Shown: positions 27,394-34,959, counted from the stretch's first letter. The stretch is DNA of 36,187 nucleotides from Comamonadaceae bacterium CD01 (GCA_002894305.1 PGEI01000023.1:1-36187); one strand, 5' to 3'. The notes: generated by a model not told the origin, from the letters alone. Program-made: numbers and translations.

Positions 27394-28395
27394 TTACCGC
27401 ACCGGCCCCAGCGCCCGCCGCTCGTAGGCCGGATACCACTGCGCCAGGCTGCGCTGCAGCTCGGCGGGCTGGGCGGCCCATCTGGCAAAGCGCTCGGGCA
27501 CGGGCTGCTGCAGCAGCTCGGCCAGGTCCACGCCCTGCCCGGCGCTGCGCTCCATCGTCTGGCGCAGCCAGGTCAGCCAGTCGCGCGTCTGCTCGACGCC
27601 CAGCAGCCCCTGGTGCACCGGCCCGTGGCTGGGCACGACGGTGGTGAACAGGCCCTGCGCCCGCCACTGCGCCAGCGTGTCCAGGCTGGCCAGCCAGGCG
27701 TCGATGTCGGCGTGCGGCGTCGTAGGCACGCGTGCGGAAAACACCAGGCCGCCGGCAAACAGCACGCCCGTCGTGCGGTCGATCAGCACCAGGTCGTCGC
27801 CCGTGTGCCCGTGCAGGCGGCGCAGCTCCAGCCGGCGGCTGCCCAGCTGCAGCGTCTGCGGCTGCAGCGCCTCGCGCGCGGGCTCGGCCTGCGTGCCGCG
27901 CATCCAGTCGCCGCACAGGCGGTACAGGTTGTCCTCGTAGGCCCCGCCCTCGGCCTGCATGCCGGCAATGCTGCCGGCCAGCGCCTGCGTGGGCACATCG
28001 CCCCAGGCCTGATTGCCCAGGAAGTAGTCGGGGTGCAGGTTCAGGTTGAGCACCCGGCGCACCGGCTCTGCCGTCACGCGGGCAATCGCCGCGCGCTGCT
28101 GCTCGCCGTACAGGCGCGACGGCCCGGTGTTGATGACGACCACGCCGTCGCCCGTCTCGATGAAGGCGGTGTTGATGATGTTGCATCCGTTGCTGCGGCC
28201 AAAGTCCTCGACCGCGCCCTCGATCACCCAGGTGCCGGGCGCAATCTGGCGTGGCTGGAGCCGGTAGTCCAGCCGCTGCATGTCGACGCGTGTGGCAACC
28301 GGGGCAGTAACCGTCACGGTGGGCAGAGCGCTGGTCTGCGCCGGCGCGCCCATGGCGCAGGCCAGCGGCAGCAGGGCAAGGCAAAGGCGCTTCAT
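27394..28395 (-). CDS. Metallo-beta-lactamase-fold protein of the quinoprotein relay type
   Basis: A 333-aa exported protein; the signal peptide ends near MGAPAQ (about residue 20). The domain is related to SoxH and to the 'quinoprotein relay system zinc metallohydrolase' families found beside PQQ enzymes: GDGVVVINTGPS (83-93), LNLNLHPDYFLGNQAW (116-131), HGHTGDD (195-201) and VPSHGP (254-259). The canonical HxHxDH metal motif is degraded to NLHPDY: the first His is Asn119 and the last is Tyr124. Only His121 and Asp123 remain of that motif, while the later His residues (195/197, 257) are kept. Its start overlaps the SoxYZ-like gene stop by 4 nt. It may bind one metal or none; the substrate is unknown, but a carrier-bound sulfur species is plausible. 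Confidence 0.85.
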   Translation of the reverse strand: MKRLCLALLPLACAMGAPAQTSALPTVTVTAPVATRVDMQRLDYRLQPRQIAPGTWVIEGAVEDFGRSNGCNIINTAFIETGDGVVVINTGPSRLYGEQQRAAIARVTAEPVRRVLNLNLHPDYFLGNQAWGDVPTQALAGSIAGMQAEGGAYEDNLYRLCGDWMRGTQAEPAREALQPQTLQLGSRRLELRRLHGHTGDDLVLIDRTTGVLFAGGLVFSARVPTTPHADIDAWLASLDTLAQWRAQGLFTTVVPSHGPVHQGLLGVEQTRDWLTWLRQTMERSAGQGVDLAELLQQPVPERFARWAAQPAELQRSLAQWYPAYERRALGPVR

Positions 28396-29183
28396 GTGCG
28401 CACCTCGGCGTCGACGCGGTTGCCGTTGTTGTCCTGGCCGCGCAGGCGGAAAGCCGGCGGCACCTCGCTGGGAAGCTCCAGCGTCAGCAGCGGGTTTTCC
28501 GACACCGGCTCGTGCAGCGTCAGGCGCCACCAGGGCTGGTCGCCGGAGTCCACCAGCTCCAGCTGCTCCAGGTGGAAGGCTGGAATGCCGTCGACCAGGC
28601 CGGTGTCCATCGGGTGCATCACGCGCAGGCGCAGGCGGCGGCTGCCTTCGATGAGGTTGGGAAACACGCGCGCCTGCACCTGGCCCAGCGTGTCCTTCCA
28701 CGAGCCGTCGGCGCGGCTGGCGCCGGGCACGGTGCAGCCGCCGCCGGCCGCCTGGATCATCGCGCCGCCGCCGTGCCACTGCCCGTCGTGCGTCTGCACC
28801 AGCGCGCGCACCGGCGATGCCTGCTCCAGCCGCATGCGAAACGCCAGCACCGGCAGCGCGCGCAGCGGCTCGAAGCCGAGCACCTGGCGTATCGGGTTGC
28901 GGTCGGCCAGCACGACGATGCGGCGTATCGGGCTGTCCGTCTCGTCGGCCAGCGCGCGCGCATCCACCTGCACCGGCACGTTCAGCGGGTCTTCGGCAAA
29001 CGCGGGCGTGCGCAGCCGCACCGCGTCGGTGAAGCGCACCGGCGCGCCGCCCAGGTATTCCTGCTGCAGCGTCGGCCACTGCGGCGAGTTCAGCGGGTCA
29101 CCCGCTCCGGCCGATTGCGCCGCATGCAGCGGCGCGAGGCCGTACAGCGCGCCGGCGAGCATGCATTGACGTCTTGAAAGCAT
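28392..29183 (-). CDS. Quinoprotein-associated SoxYZ-like sulfur carrier fusion
   Basis: A 263-aa periplasmic protein with a SoxY-like N-terminal half and a SoxZ-like C-terminal half. The signal peptide SRRQCMLAGALYGLAPLHA has a twin-arginine pattern, suggesting Tat export. The single mature Cys150 lies in AAGGGCTVPG, the counterpart of the GGCGG swinging arm on which SoxY carries sulfur, here internal at the SoxY/SoxZ junction. The second half (RVMHPMDTGL...LVDSGDQPWWRLTLHEPVSENP) is SoxZ-like. Such fusions are known next to PQQ dehydrogenases. The start is ATG 29183, with a sigma-54-type promoter 40 nt upstream, and it leads a two-gene operon with the metallo-hydrolase. Confidence 0.87.
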   Translation of the reverse strand: MLSRRQCMLAGALYGLAPLHAAQSAGAGDPLNSPQWPTLQQEYLGGAPVRFTDAVRLRTPAFAEDPLNVPVQVDARALADETDSPIRRIVVLADRNPIRQVLGFEPLRALPVLAFRMRLEQASPVRALVQTHDGQWHGGGAMIQAAGGGCTVPGASRADGSWKDTLGQVQARVFPNLIEGSRRLRLRVMHPMDTGLVDGIPAFHLEQLELVDSGDQPWWRLTLHEPVSENPLLTLELPSEVPPAFRLRGQDNNGNRVDAEVRT

Positions 29184-29221
29184 GGGCGAATCGGTTTTCT
29201 GGATGCAATGCCGGTGTGGCA

Positions 29222-29238
29222 AGCAAGACGGGTGCCAG
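29222..29238 (-). promoter_or_regulatory. Candidate sigma-54 promoter of the SoxYZ-like operon
   Basis: On the minus strand CTGGCACC-CGTC-TTGCT matches the -24/-12 consensus at every invariant position (GG and GC) with correct spacing. Predicted start near 29211, giving a ~28-nt leader to ATG 29183. Confidence 0.75.
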
Positions 29239-29298
29239 TGCGTGTGGCGCCGGAGGGCGGGCGGATTGCTCCAACGCGTAGCACTTGTCATTCATCGC

Positions 29299-29315
29299 TG
29301 TTCCGGGATGTCACA
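29299..29315. promoter_or_regulatory. Candidate shared activator site between two divergent sigma-54 promoters
   Basis: TGTTCCGGGATGTCACA resembles the site at 22233-22249 read on its other strand (TGTCCCGATTTGCCACA), 12 of 17. It lies about 62-78 bp upstream of the SoxYZ-like promoter and 82-98 bp upstream of the cytochrome promoter, so one bound activator could serve both. Nearby (29342-29356) is a small unrelated dyad CCCGGCTTTCGCCGG-like. Confidence 0.5.
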
Positions 29316-29395
29316 CCTGGCTGCGCGGCGTAATCCGTCACCCCGGCTTTCGCCGGAAGGACGGCGCCCTGCTTCACGGATTGCAGTCCGGGGCG

Positions 29396-29412
29396 CTGGC
29401 ATGGATGTTGCG
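29396..29412 (+). promoter_or_regulatory. Candidate sigma-54 promoter of the cytochrome c-551 gene
   Basis: CTGGCATG-GATG-TTGCG has GG and GC at exact -24/-12 spacing. Predicted start near 29423, giving a ~59-nt leader to ATG 29482. Confidence 0.7.
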
Positions 29413-29481
29413 TAACTCCCTGCGCCCCCCTTTTTGGCAGCCTGCTGCCTTCACCTCTTTCCTTGCTTGATCGGGTTTGCC

Positions 29482-29814
29482 ATGCGTTCTGTTTTCCTTC
29501 TTGCCGCCTTGACCATGGGCCTGGCGGCCACCGCTGCCCAGGCGGGCGACATTGACCTGGCCGCGGCCGCCGAGCTGGCCAAGAACAGCGACTGCTTCAG
29601 CTGCCATGCGGCCAACGAGAAGATCGTCGGCCCGGCGTTTGCGTCGGTGGCCGAGAAATACGCCGGCGACAAGGACGCGATCGACACACTGGTGCAGTCC
29701 ATCCAGCTGGGCTCCAAGGGCAAGTGGGGGCGTGCGGCCATGCCTGGCCATTCCAGCCTGAGCACGCAGGATCTGAAGCTGCTGGCCGGCTGGGTGCTGG
29801 CAACCAAGCCATGA
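29482..29814 (+). CDS. Cytochrome c-551-type monohaem c cytochrome
   Basis: A 110-aa periplasmic class I cytochrome c. The signal peptide MRSVFLLAALTMGLAATAAQ is cleaved near AQA/G. The haem site is C38-F-S-C41-H42, and the axial Met87 lies in RAAMPGH. Small cytochromes of this type take electrons from quinoprotein ethanol dehydrogenases (as ExaB does) or feed terminal oxidases. The start ATG 29482 gives a proper signal peptide; the longer frame does not. A sigma-54-type promoter lies upstream. It is coupled by a 4-nt overlap to the next small gene and is convergent with the flavoprotein gene. Confidence 0.93.
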   Translation: MRSVFLLAALTMGLAATAAQAGDIDLAAAAELAKNSDCFSCHAANEKIVGPAFASVAEKYAGDKDAIDTLVQSIQLGSKGKWGRAAMPGHSSLSTQDLKLLAGWVLATKP

Positions 29815-30065
29815 CGGCCGCGGCGGTGCAGCACCCGCGCACGCTGCTGGGCGCGGCCTATCTGGCGCTGGCGCCGGCGCGTGATGCGCCGGGCCTGCGC
29901 CTGAAGGCAGAGGCCGCCTGCGCACTGGGCTATTACAGCCAGGCGCGCCGGCTGTGGGAGACCATGGCCCGCGCCGGCGACGCCGAGGCATTGCGCCAGC
30001 TGGCACGCCTGGCCGAGCGCGGCCTGGGTGAGGAGGAGGGCGGCAGCCGCACCCGACCGGCATGA
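29811..30065 (+). CDS. Small TPR/Sel1-like hypothetical protein
   Basis: An 84-aa protein without a signal peptide. The middle ALGYYSQARRLWETMARAGD followed by EALRQLARLAERGLG has the spacing of a single Sel1/TPR-like helical pair. Its ATG overlaps the cytochrome stop by 4 nt, so it is translated with the cytochrome, but it appears cytosolic whereas the cytochrome is periplasmic. Function unknown. It ends 16 nt from the convergent flavoprotein gene. Confidence 0.7.
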   Translation: MTAAAVQHPRTLLGAAYLALAPARDAPGLRLKAEAACALGYYSQARRLWETMARAGDAEALRQLARLAERGLGEEEGGSRTRPA

Positions 30066-30081
30066 GCCGGCTGCCGTGTGC

Positions 30082-31365
30082 TCACCCGCCCCAGATGTCG
30101 GCGCTGATCGCCGCGTACCAGTCGGCGCCGTGCTGTGCCTCGGCCGCGCGGTGCGCGGGCGGCGCGTCCAGCGGGCTCACGCCCACGCTGTGCGGCAGGG
30201 CGACGATGCGCCCCTCGTGCGCGCGGTACACGCCCGCGACCGATATGCCGTAGCCCGGCGCCAGCAGGCTGTAGCAGGTGTTGGCGTACCAGGCAGCCGG
30301 CGCGGGCCGATCGGTCAGCGCGGCGGCCAGCGCAGCTGCCACCACCTTGCCCTGGTTGTTGGCGGCAAAGCCGGACTTGGGGATGGGCCCGGCCAGCGCC
30401 GCGTCGCCCAGCACATGGATGCCGTCGACCTGCGTCGAGGCAAAGTCGTCGCCGCGCATCGGCGCCCAGCCGCTGGGGCCGGTCACGCCGGCGCGCTCGG
30501 CAATCAGGCCGGCTTTTTGCGGAGGGATGACGTTGAGCACATCGGCCTGGTGCAGCTCGCCAAACGCGGTTTCCACCTGCAGCGCCCGGGCATCGACGCG
30601 CACCACCTGGCCGTCCTGCGCCAGGCTGACCCATTCGACCATGCCGCCGTACAAGTCCTTCCAGCCCTGCAGGAACAGCTCTTTCTTCGAGAAATTGTTC
30701 TTCGCGTCCAGCAGCAGCACCTTGCTGCGCGGCTTGTGCTGGCGCAGGTAGTGGGCCACCAGGCTGGCGCGCTCATACGGCCCGGGCGGGCAGCGGAATG
30801 GGTTGTCCGGAATCACCATCGCGAAGACGCCGCCATCGGGCATGGCTTCGAGCTGGCGGCGCAGCAGCCGGGTCTGGGCGCCGGCCTTCCAGGCGTGCGG
30901 CGCCAGCTCGGCCGCCGCCTGGTCGTAGCCTTCGAGCGCGCTCCAGCGCATGTCCACGCCGGGCGAGAGCACCAGTCGGTCCCATGGCAGGACATGGCCG
31001 GAGTCAAGCCGCAACGTGCGCCGCACGCCGTCCACGTCGTCGGCGCGCGCATGCACCACCTGTACGCCGGCGGCGCGCAGGCCGCCCCAGCCGTGGCTGA
31101 TGCTGTCCCAGCTGCGCAGCCCCGCCAGGTAGTGGTTGGAGAACGGGCAGGTGACGAAGCTTTGCGCCGGCTCGACCAGGGTGACCTGGACCTGCGGCGC
31201 CCAGGCGCGCAGGTAGCGCGCCACGGTGGCGCCGCCAAAGCCGCCGCCCACCACGACCACGCGGGCGCTGGCGCCCTGGGCGCGCACGATGGCTGGAGAG
31301 AGCGCGGGCGCGGCCAGGCTGGCGGCGCGGGCCAGGAACTGGCGGCGTTGCAGTGCGGCTGTCAT
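30082..31365 (-). CDS. FCSD/SoxF-type flavoprotein (flavocytochrome c sulfide dehydrogenase large subunit)
   Basis: A 427-aa periplasmic FAD protein with a twin-arginine signal RRQFLARAASLAAPALSPA. The FAD-binding GGGFGG loop is at 40-45 and a second dinucleotide-like segment is at 215-221. All three functional cysteines of sulfide dehydrogenases are in family context: Cys73 in TCPFSNHYLAG (covalent FAD site), Cys192 in NPFRCPPGPYERAS and Cys364 in NTCYSLLAPGYGISVAGVY (redox disulfide pair). GDAALAGPIPKSGFAANNQG is the C-terminal FAD motif. It is the last gene of a pqqA-B-C-D-E-cytochrome-flavoprotein run and overlaps the cytochrome gene by 4 nt. Sulfide or a carrier-bound sulfane sulfur is the predicted electron donor; a PQQ-related role is inferred only from context. 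Confidence 0.9.
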   Translation of the reverse strand: MTAALQRRQFLARAASLAAPALSPAIVRAQGASARVVVVGGGFGGATVARYLRAWAPQVQVTLVEPAQSFVTCPFSNHYLAGLRSWDSISHGWGGLRAAGVQVVHARADDVDGVRRTLRLDSGHVLPWDRLVLSPGVDMRWSALEGYDQAAAELAPHAWKAGAQTRLLRRQLEAMPDGGVFAMVIPDNPFRCPPGPYERASLVAHYLRQHKPRSKVLLLDAKNNFSKKELFLQGWKDLYGGMVEWVSLAQDGQVVRVDARALQVETAFGELHQADVLNVIPPQKAGLIAERAGVTGPSGWAPMRGDDFASTQVDGIHVLGDAALAGPIPKSGFAANNQGKVVAAALAAALTDRPAPAAWYANTCYSLLAPGYGISVAGVYRAHEGRIVALPHSVGVSPLDAPPAHRAAEAQHGADWYAAISADIWGG

Positions 31366-31703
31366 GGCCTGTCCGCCAGCGCCTGGGGGGCGGCAAACCA
31401 GTCGGCCAGCGCCTGCATCTGGGCCGCGTCATAGCCCTGCATCAGCAGCGGCATGACGGTGGCATCTGCCACCTGCCCGGCGCGAAAGGCCTGCATGCGT
31501 TCGAGCAGCGCCGCGCTGCTCTGGCCGCGCAGCGCAGGAATGGCGCTGCCCGCCGGCGGCTGGCCGCCCGGGCCGTGGCAGGTGACGCAGTTGCCGGCCA
31601 GGATGGCCAGGTTCAGGTCGGGCGCCTGCGCCGCGCACGCCAGCGGCAGCGCGCAGGCCGCCAGTGCGGTTCCTGCGGCGCGCAATGCCTGGCGGCGCAG
31701 CAT
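31362..31703 (-). CDS. Monohaem cytochrome c, partner of the FCSD-type flavoprotein
   Basis: A 113-aa exported cytochrome c with signal peptide (cleavage near ACAAQ, about residue 26). The haem motif is C39-V-T-C42-H43 and the axial Met84 lies in ATVMPLL. It resembles the small FccA/SoxE-type cytochrome that accepts electrons from FCSD flavoproteins. It carries a single haem, unlike the two-haem FccA of purple sulfur bacteria. ATG 31703 lies 2 nt after the pqqE stop, and its stop overlaps the flavoprotein start by 4 nt. It is thus joined to the pqq operon. Confidence 0.88.
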   Translation of the reverse strand: MLRRQALRAAGTALAACALPLACAAQAPDLNLAILAGNCVTCHGPGGQPPAGSAIPALRGQSSAALLERMQAFRAGQVADATVMPLLMQGYDAAQMQALADWFAAPQALADRP

Positions 31704-31705
31704 GG

Positions 31706-32860
31706 TCACGGCACGCGGGCGCCATCCTGCAGCGGTGCGACCGGGTCGCTGCGGAACGCGATGTTGATCTGGCGGCGCTTGGTGGCCGCGTCGCGCGTCA
31801 TCTGCACGATGCGCTCGTGCATCGGCGACTTGCTGCACACCGGGTCGGTGGCGGCGGCGTCGCCGGTGACCATGAAGGCCTGGCAGCGGCAGCCGCCAAA
31901 GTCCTTGTGGCGCTCGTCGCAGCTGCGGCAGGGCTCCTGCATCCAGTCCTCGCCGCGGTAGGCGTTGAAGGCGTTGCTGCGCTGCCAGATGTCGGCGATC
32001 GAGTGCTCGCGCACGTCGGGCAGCTGCAGGCCCGGCAGGTTGCGCGCGTTGTGGCAGGGCATGGCCAGGCCGTCGGGAGCGATCGACAGGAATACCGAGC
32101 CCCAGCCGTTCATGCAGGCCTTGGGGCGCTCCTCGAAGTAGTCGGGCACGACGAACAGCAGGCGGCAGCGGTTGCCGATTTGCTCGCGGTAGCGCTGCAC
32201 CACGGCCTCGGCCTCGCGCAGCTGCTCGCGCGTGGGCATCAGGTGGTCGCGGTTGCGCCAGGCCCAGCCGTAGTACTGGGTGTTGGCCAGCTCCAGGTAT
32301 TCGGCGCCCAGCTCCAGCGCCATGTCGATGATGGCGCCCACGTGCGGCAGGTTGTGGCGGTGCAGCACGCAGTTCATCACCATGGGCCAGTCGTTGTCCT
32401 TGATGATGCGCGCTACTTTTTTCTTGAGCTCGAAGGTCCTGGTGTGGCTCAGAAAGTCGTTCATCTCCCGGGTGCTGTCCTGGAACGACAGCTGCACATG
32501 GTCGAGCCCCGCGTCCTTGAGCCGCCTGGCACGCTCGGCGGTCAGGCCCACGCCCGAGGTCAGCAGGTTGGTGTAGTAGCCCAGCCGGCGCGCCTCCTGC
32601 ACCAGCTCCTCCAGGTCATCGCGCAGCAGCGGCTCGCCGCCGGAAAAGCCCATTTGCGCCGCGCCCAGCGCGCGTGCCTGGCGCATCACGTCGACCCACT
32701 GCGCGGTGGTCAGCTCGCCGCCGGCGCTCTCGTAGTTCGTCGGGTTGTAGCAAAACACGCAGTGCAGCGGGCAGCGGTAGGTCAGCTCCGCCAGCAGCCA
32801 CAGCGGGGGCGATACCGCGGGCGGCGCGCCGCTGCCAGCCGGGTCAGTCGATCCAGCCAC
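31706..32860 (-). CDS. pqqE: PqqA peptide cyclase (radical SAM)
   Basis: A 384-aa radical SAM-SPASM enzyme that makes the Glu-Tyr C-C crosslink in PqqA. The SAM [4Fe-4S] cluster is C30-x3-C34-x2-C37, followed by FSGGEPLLR. Auxiliary cluster cysteines are C249, C269, C311, C314, C324, C326 and C342. The start is a GTG, 17 nt inside the pqqD 3' end, with no ATG alternative near the N-terminus. Length is typical (~380). It is followed after only 2 nt by the cytochrome gene. Confidence 0.98.
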   Translation of the reverse strand: MAGSTDPAGSGAPPAVSPPLWLLAELTYRCPLHCVFCYNPTNYESAGGELTTAQWVDVMRQARALGAAQMGFSGGEPLLRDDLEELVQEARRLGYYTNLLTSGVGLTAERARRLKDAGLDHVQLSFQDSTREMNDFLSHTRTFELKKKVARIIKDNDWPMVMNCVLHRHNLPHVGAIIDMALELGAEYLELANTQYYGWAWRNRDHLMPTREQLREAEAVVQRYREQIGNRCRLLFVVPDYFEERPKACMNGWGSVFLSIAPDGLAMPCHNARNLPGLQLPDVREHSIADIWQRSNAFNAYRGEDWMQEPCRSCDERHKDFGGCRCQAFMVTGDAAATDPVCSKSPMHERIVQMTRDAATKRRQINIAFRSDPVAPLQDGARVP

Positions 32861-33155
32861 GGTGTATCCCTTCGTCGATCAGGGACTGCACCTGCACCGC
32901 AATGCCCTGGGTGTCGAACAGCGCCTCCAGCTCGCGCACGATGTCGGCCACGCTGTGGCGTCCGTCGCAGCGGCGCAGGATCTCGGCCGCGCTGTCGTTG
33001 AGCTGCACCATGCCCTCGGGGTAGAGCAGCACCCAGCGCGACTGGGCGCTCTCGTACTGCAGGCGCAGGCGGCGCGAGAGCCGGGGCAGGCAGGGCGGTG
33101 CGGCGCAGACGGCGGCGGCGTTGTCGGCGGGGGAGGAGGTGGGGTCAGGCTGCAT
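32844..33155 (-). CDS. pqqD: PqqA-binding chaperone
   Basis: A 103-aa peptide chaperone (RiPP recognition element) that binds PqqA and presents it to PqqE. The core [39 protein letters not shown] and the C-terminal helix are typical. About 25 extra N-terminal residues, rich in Ala and Pro, precede the domain. ATG 33155 is preferred to the in-frame TTG at 33170. It overlaps pqqC by 11 nt and pqqE by 17 nt, so translation is tightly coupled. Confidence 0.96.
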   Translation of the reverse strand: MQPDPTSSPADNAAAVCAAPPCLPRLSRRLRLQYESAQSRWVLLYPEGMVQLNDSAAEILRRCDGRHSVADIVRELEALFDTQGIAVQVQSLIDEGIHRGWID

Positions 33156-33885
33156 GGCAGGCTTTCTCAATGGCGTCGAGCATGCTCCACAGCACGTCGA
33201 GCTTGAATTGCAGGATGTCGAGCGCGCGCTCTTGCGCCGCCCGGGTGGTGAAATGGATCAGCGTCACGCGCAGGCCATGCTCCACGTCGCGGCTGGCCAG
33301 CGGTATGCGGCTGCGGAAGTACTGCAGGCCCTCGGCCTCTATCCAGGGGTAGTGCTGCGGCCAGGTGGCCAGGCGGTCCTTGTGGATCTGCGGCGCGAAC
33401 ATCTCGGTGAGCGACGAGCACACGGCCTCCTGCCAGGGCGCGCGGCTGGCAAAGTTGACATAGGCATCGCAGGCAAAGCGCACGCCCGGCGCCACGCGGC
33501 GCAGCGACCACAGCTCTTCGCGCTCTATGCCCACGGCCTCGCCCAGGCGCGTCCAGGCCTCGATGCCGCCTGCGGCCGCGCCCTGGTGGTCGCCATAGCC
33601 GTCATGGTCGAGGATGCGCTCCACCCACAGGCGCCGCTGCGCACGGTCGGGCATGTTGGCCAGGATGGCGCCGTCCTTGCGCGGAATGCAGACTTGGTAA
33701 TAAAAGCGGTTGGCCACCCAGCAGCGCAGCTCGTCGGGCGTGCAGCCGCCCGCGTTCATGCGCACGTTGAACGGGTGGTGGATGTGGTAGGCCTGCCCCT
33801 TGGCGCGCAGCTGCGCCTCGAACTCGGTGGGCGTCCAGGGCGGCGCATCGAGCGGCGGCGCGGCGGTGGTGGCAATGTCCATCAT
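33145..33885 (-). CDS. pqqC: Pyrroloquinoline-quinone synthase
   Basis: A 246-aa cofactor-free oxidase for the last ring-closing, eight-electron oxidation step of PQQ synthesis. [14 protein letters not shown], the block [30 protein letters not shown] and [14 protein letters not shown] are PqqC hallmarks. Two adjacent ATGs (33885, 33882) are possible; GGGGAG upstream favours the first. It begins 20 nt after pqqB and overlaps pqqD. Confidence 0.98.
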   Translation of the reverse strand: MMDIATTAAPPLDAPPWTPTEFEAQLRAKGQAYHIHHPFNVRMNAGGCTPDELRCWVANRFYYQVCIPRKDGAILANMPDRAQRRLWVERILDHDGYGDHQGAAAGGIEAWTRLGEAVGIEREELWSLRRVAPGVRFACDAYVNFASRAPWQEAVCSSLTEMFAPQIHKDRLATWPQHYPWIEAEGLQYFRSRIPLASRDVEHGLRVTLIHFTTRAAQERALDILQFKLDVLWSMLDAIEKACHAA

Positions 33886-33905
33886 GGGCGGTCTCCCCCA
33901 GGGTT

Positions 33906-34823
33906 TCACCAGCGGATTTCCATGCCGTCGTACGCGACCTCGATGCCGTGCGCCGCCAGCTGCGCGCGCTCGGGCGAGTCCTCGTCGAGGATGGGGTTGG
34001 TGTTGTTGATGTGGATGAGCACCTTGCGCACGCCGGCGGGCAGGCGCGCGAGGTGTTCGAGCATGCCGCCCGCGCCGCTTTGCGGCAGGTGGCCCATGTC
34101 GGCGGCGCTCTTGGTCGACAGGCCCAGCCGCTGCATCTCGTCGGCGCGCCAGAAGGTGCCGTCGACCAGTACGACGGCGCAGCCGGCCATCACATCGTGC
34201 AGCGCGGGCGTGACCTCGGCGAGGCCCGGCGCGTAGAACAGGCGCTCTCCGGTGGCGCTGCTGTGCACCAGCAGGCCGATGTTGTCGCCCTGGCGCGGCG
34301 CGTTGCGCCACGGCGAGTACGGCGGCGGCTTGGAGTCGAGTGCCAGCGTCTGCAGCGTCAGCCCGGGCAGCGCGTCGATCTGGAAAGGGCGGGCGTCGCA
34401 GGCAATCGCCTGGCTGGCAACGCCGCAGTAGTGCGAGAGGATGGAGGTCAGCGGAAAGCCGCTGCCGATGTCCGACAGCACCTCGGGCGTGGCCAGCAGC
34501 GGCAGCGGCGTGCTGCGCTCGCGCAGCATCAGCAGGCCGGTGACGTGGTCGATCTGCGCGTCCATCAGCAGCACGGCGGCAATGCCGCTGTCGCGTGCGC
34601 TGCGCGCGGGCTGCAGCGCGGGCGTGGCGCGGATCTGCGCGAGGATGTCGGGCGAGGCGTTGACCAGCAGCCAGTCCTGGCCGTTGCAGCTCAGCGCAAT
34701 CGACGATTGGGTGCGCGCCTGGGCGCGGATGCGGCCGCGGCGCAGGCCGTCGCATTGCGGGCAGTTGCAGTTCCACTGCGGGAAACCGCCGCCAGCCGAG
34801 GAGCCGAGTACGCGCAGCAGCAT
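33906..34823 (-). CDS. pqqB: PqqB, metallo-beta-lactamase-fold hydroxylase
   Basis: A 305-aa protein of the PQQ pathway, an iron-dependent hydroxylase acting on the excised crosslinked Glu-Tyr product. [19 protein letters not shown] starts the protein, with C19-x-C21-x2-C24 forming the structural zinc site. [16 protein letters not shown] is the modified metal motif of PqqB, DGTFW and HINNTNPIL complete the active site. Length fits (~303). It is separated from pqqA by 61 nt containing a perfect 20-bp palindrome. Confidence 0.98.
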   Translation of the reverse strand: MLLRVLGSSAGGGFPQWNCNCPQCDGLRRGRIRAQARTQSSIALSCNGQDWLLVNASPDILAQIRATPALQPARSARDSGIAAVLLMDAQIDHVTGLLMLRERSTPLPLLATPEVLSDIGSGFPLTSILSHYCGVASQAIACDARPFQIDALPGLTLQTLALDSKPPPYSPWRNAPRQGDNIGLLVHSSATGERLFYAPGLAEVTPALHDVMAGCAVVLVDGTFWRADEMQRLGLSTKSAADMGHLPQSGAGGMLEHLARLPAGVRKVLIHINNTNPILDEDSPERAQLAAHGIEVAYDGMEIRW

Positions 34824-34854
34824 GGTGAATCGATGTGAAAAATACGGACGGGGT

Positions 34855-34874
34855 GGGCCGGGCATGCCCGGCCC
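34855..34874 (-). terminator. Perfect 20-bp palindrome between pqqA and pqqB (attenuator-like)
   Basis: GGGCCGGGCA and TGCCCGGCCC are perfect complements with no gap, in the pqqA-pqqB spacer. As RNA it would form a strong GC stem right after the pqqA stop. The next T-rich stretch on the minus strand (GTATTTTTC) lies about 15 nt further. It probably lets most transcripts end after, or be protected at, pqqA, so that the peptide substrate exceeds the enzymes. Confidence 0.75.
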
Positions 34875-34884
34875 GGATCGGTCA

Positions 34885-34959
34885 TCAGCGGTTGGCGATG
34901 TACATCGTGATTTCAAAACCGAAGCGCAGGTCGGTGAACGTCGGTGCGGTCCATTGCAT
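34885..34959 (-). CDS. pqqA: PQQ precursor peptide
   Basis: A 24-aa ribosomal peptide, MQWTAPTFTDLRFGFEITMY followed by IANR. Glu16 and Tyr20 in the E-x3-Y arrangement are the residues that are crosslinked and become PQQ. AAAGGAG lies 6 nt before the ATG, the strongest ribosome site of the operon. It is the first gene of the pqq unit, with a sigma-54-type promoter 85-100 nt upstream inside the start of the divergent hydrolase gene. Confidence 0.98.
   Translation of the reverse strand: MQWTAPTFTDLRFGFEITMYIANR

Noticed and set aside
34855-34874. The pqqA-pqqB palindrome as a protein-binding operator
   Set aside because: Its position inside the operon, just after a stop codon, and its GC-only strength fit an RNA hairpin better.
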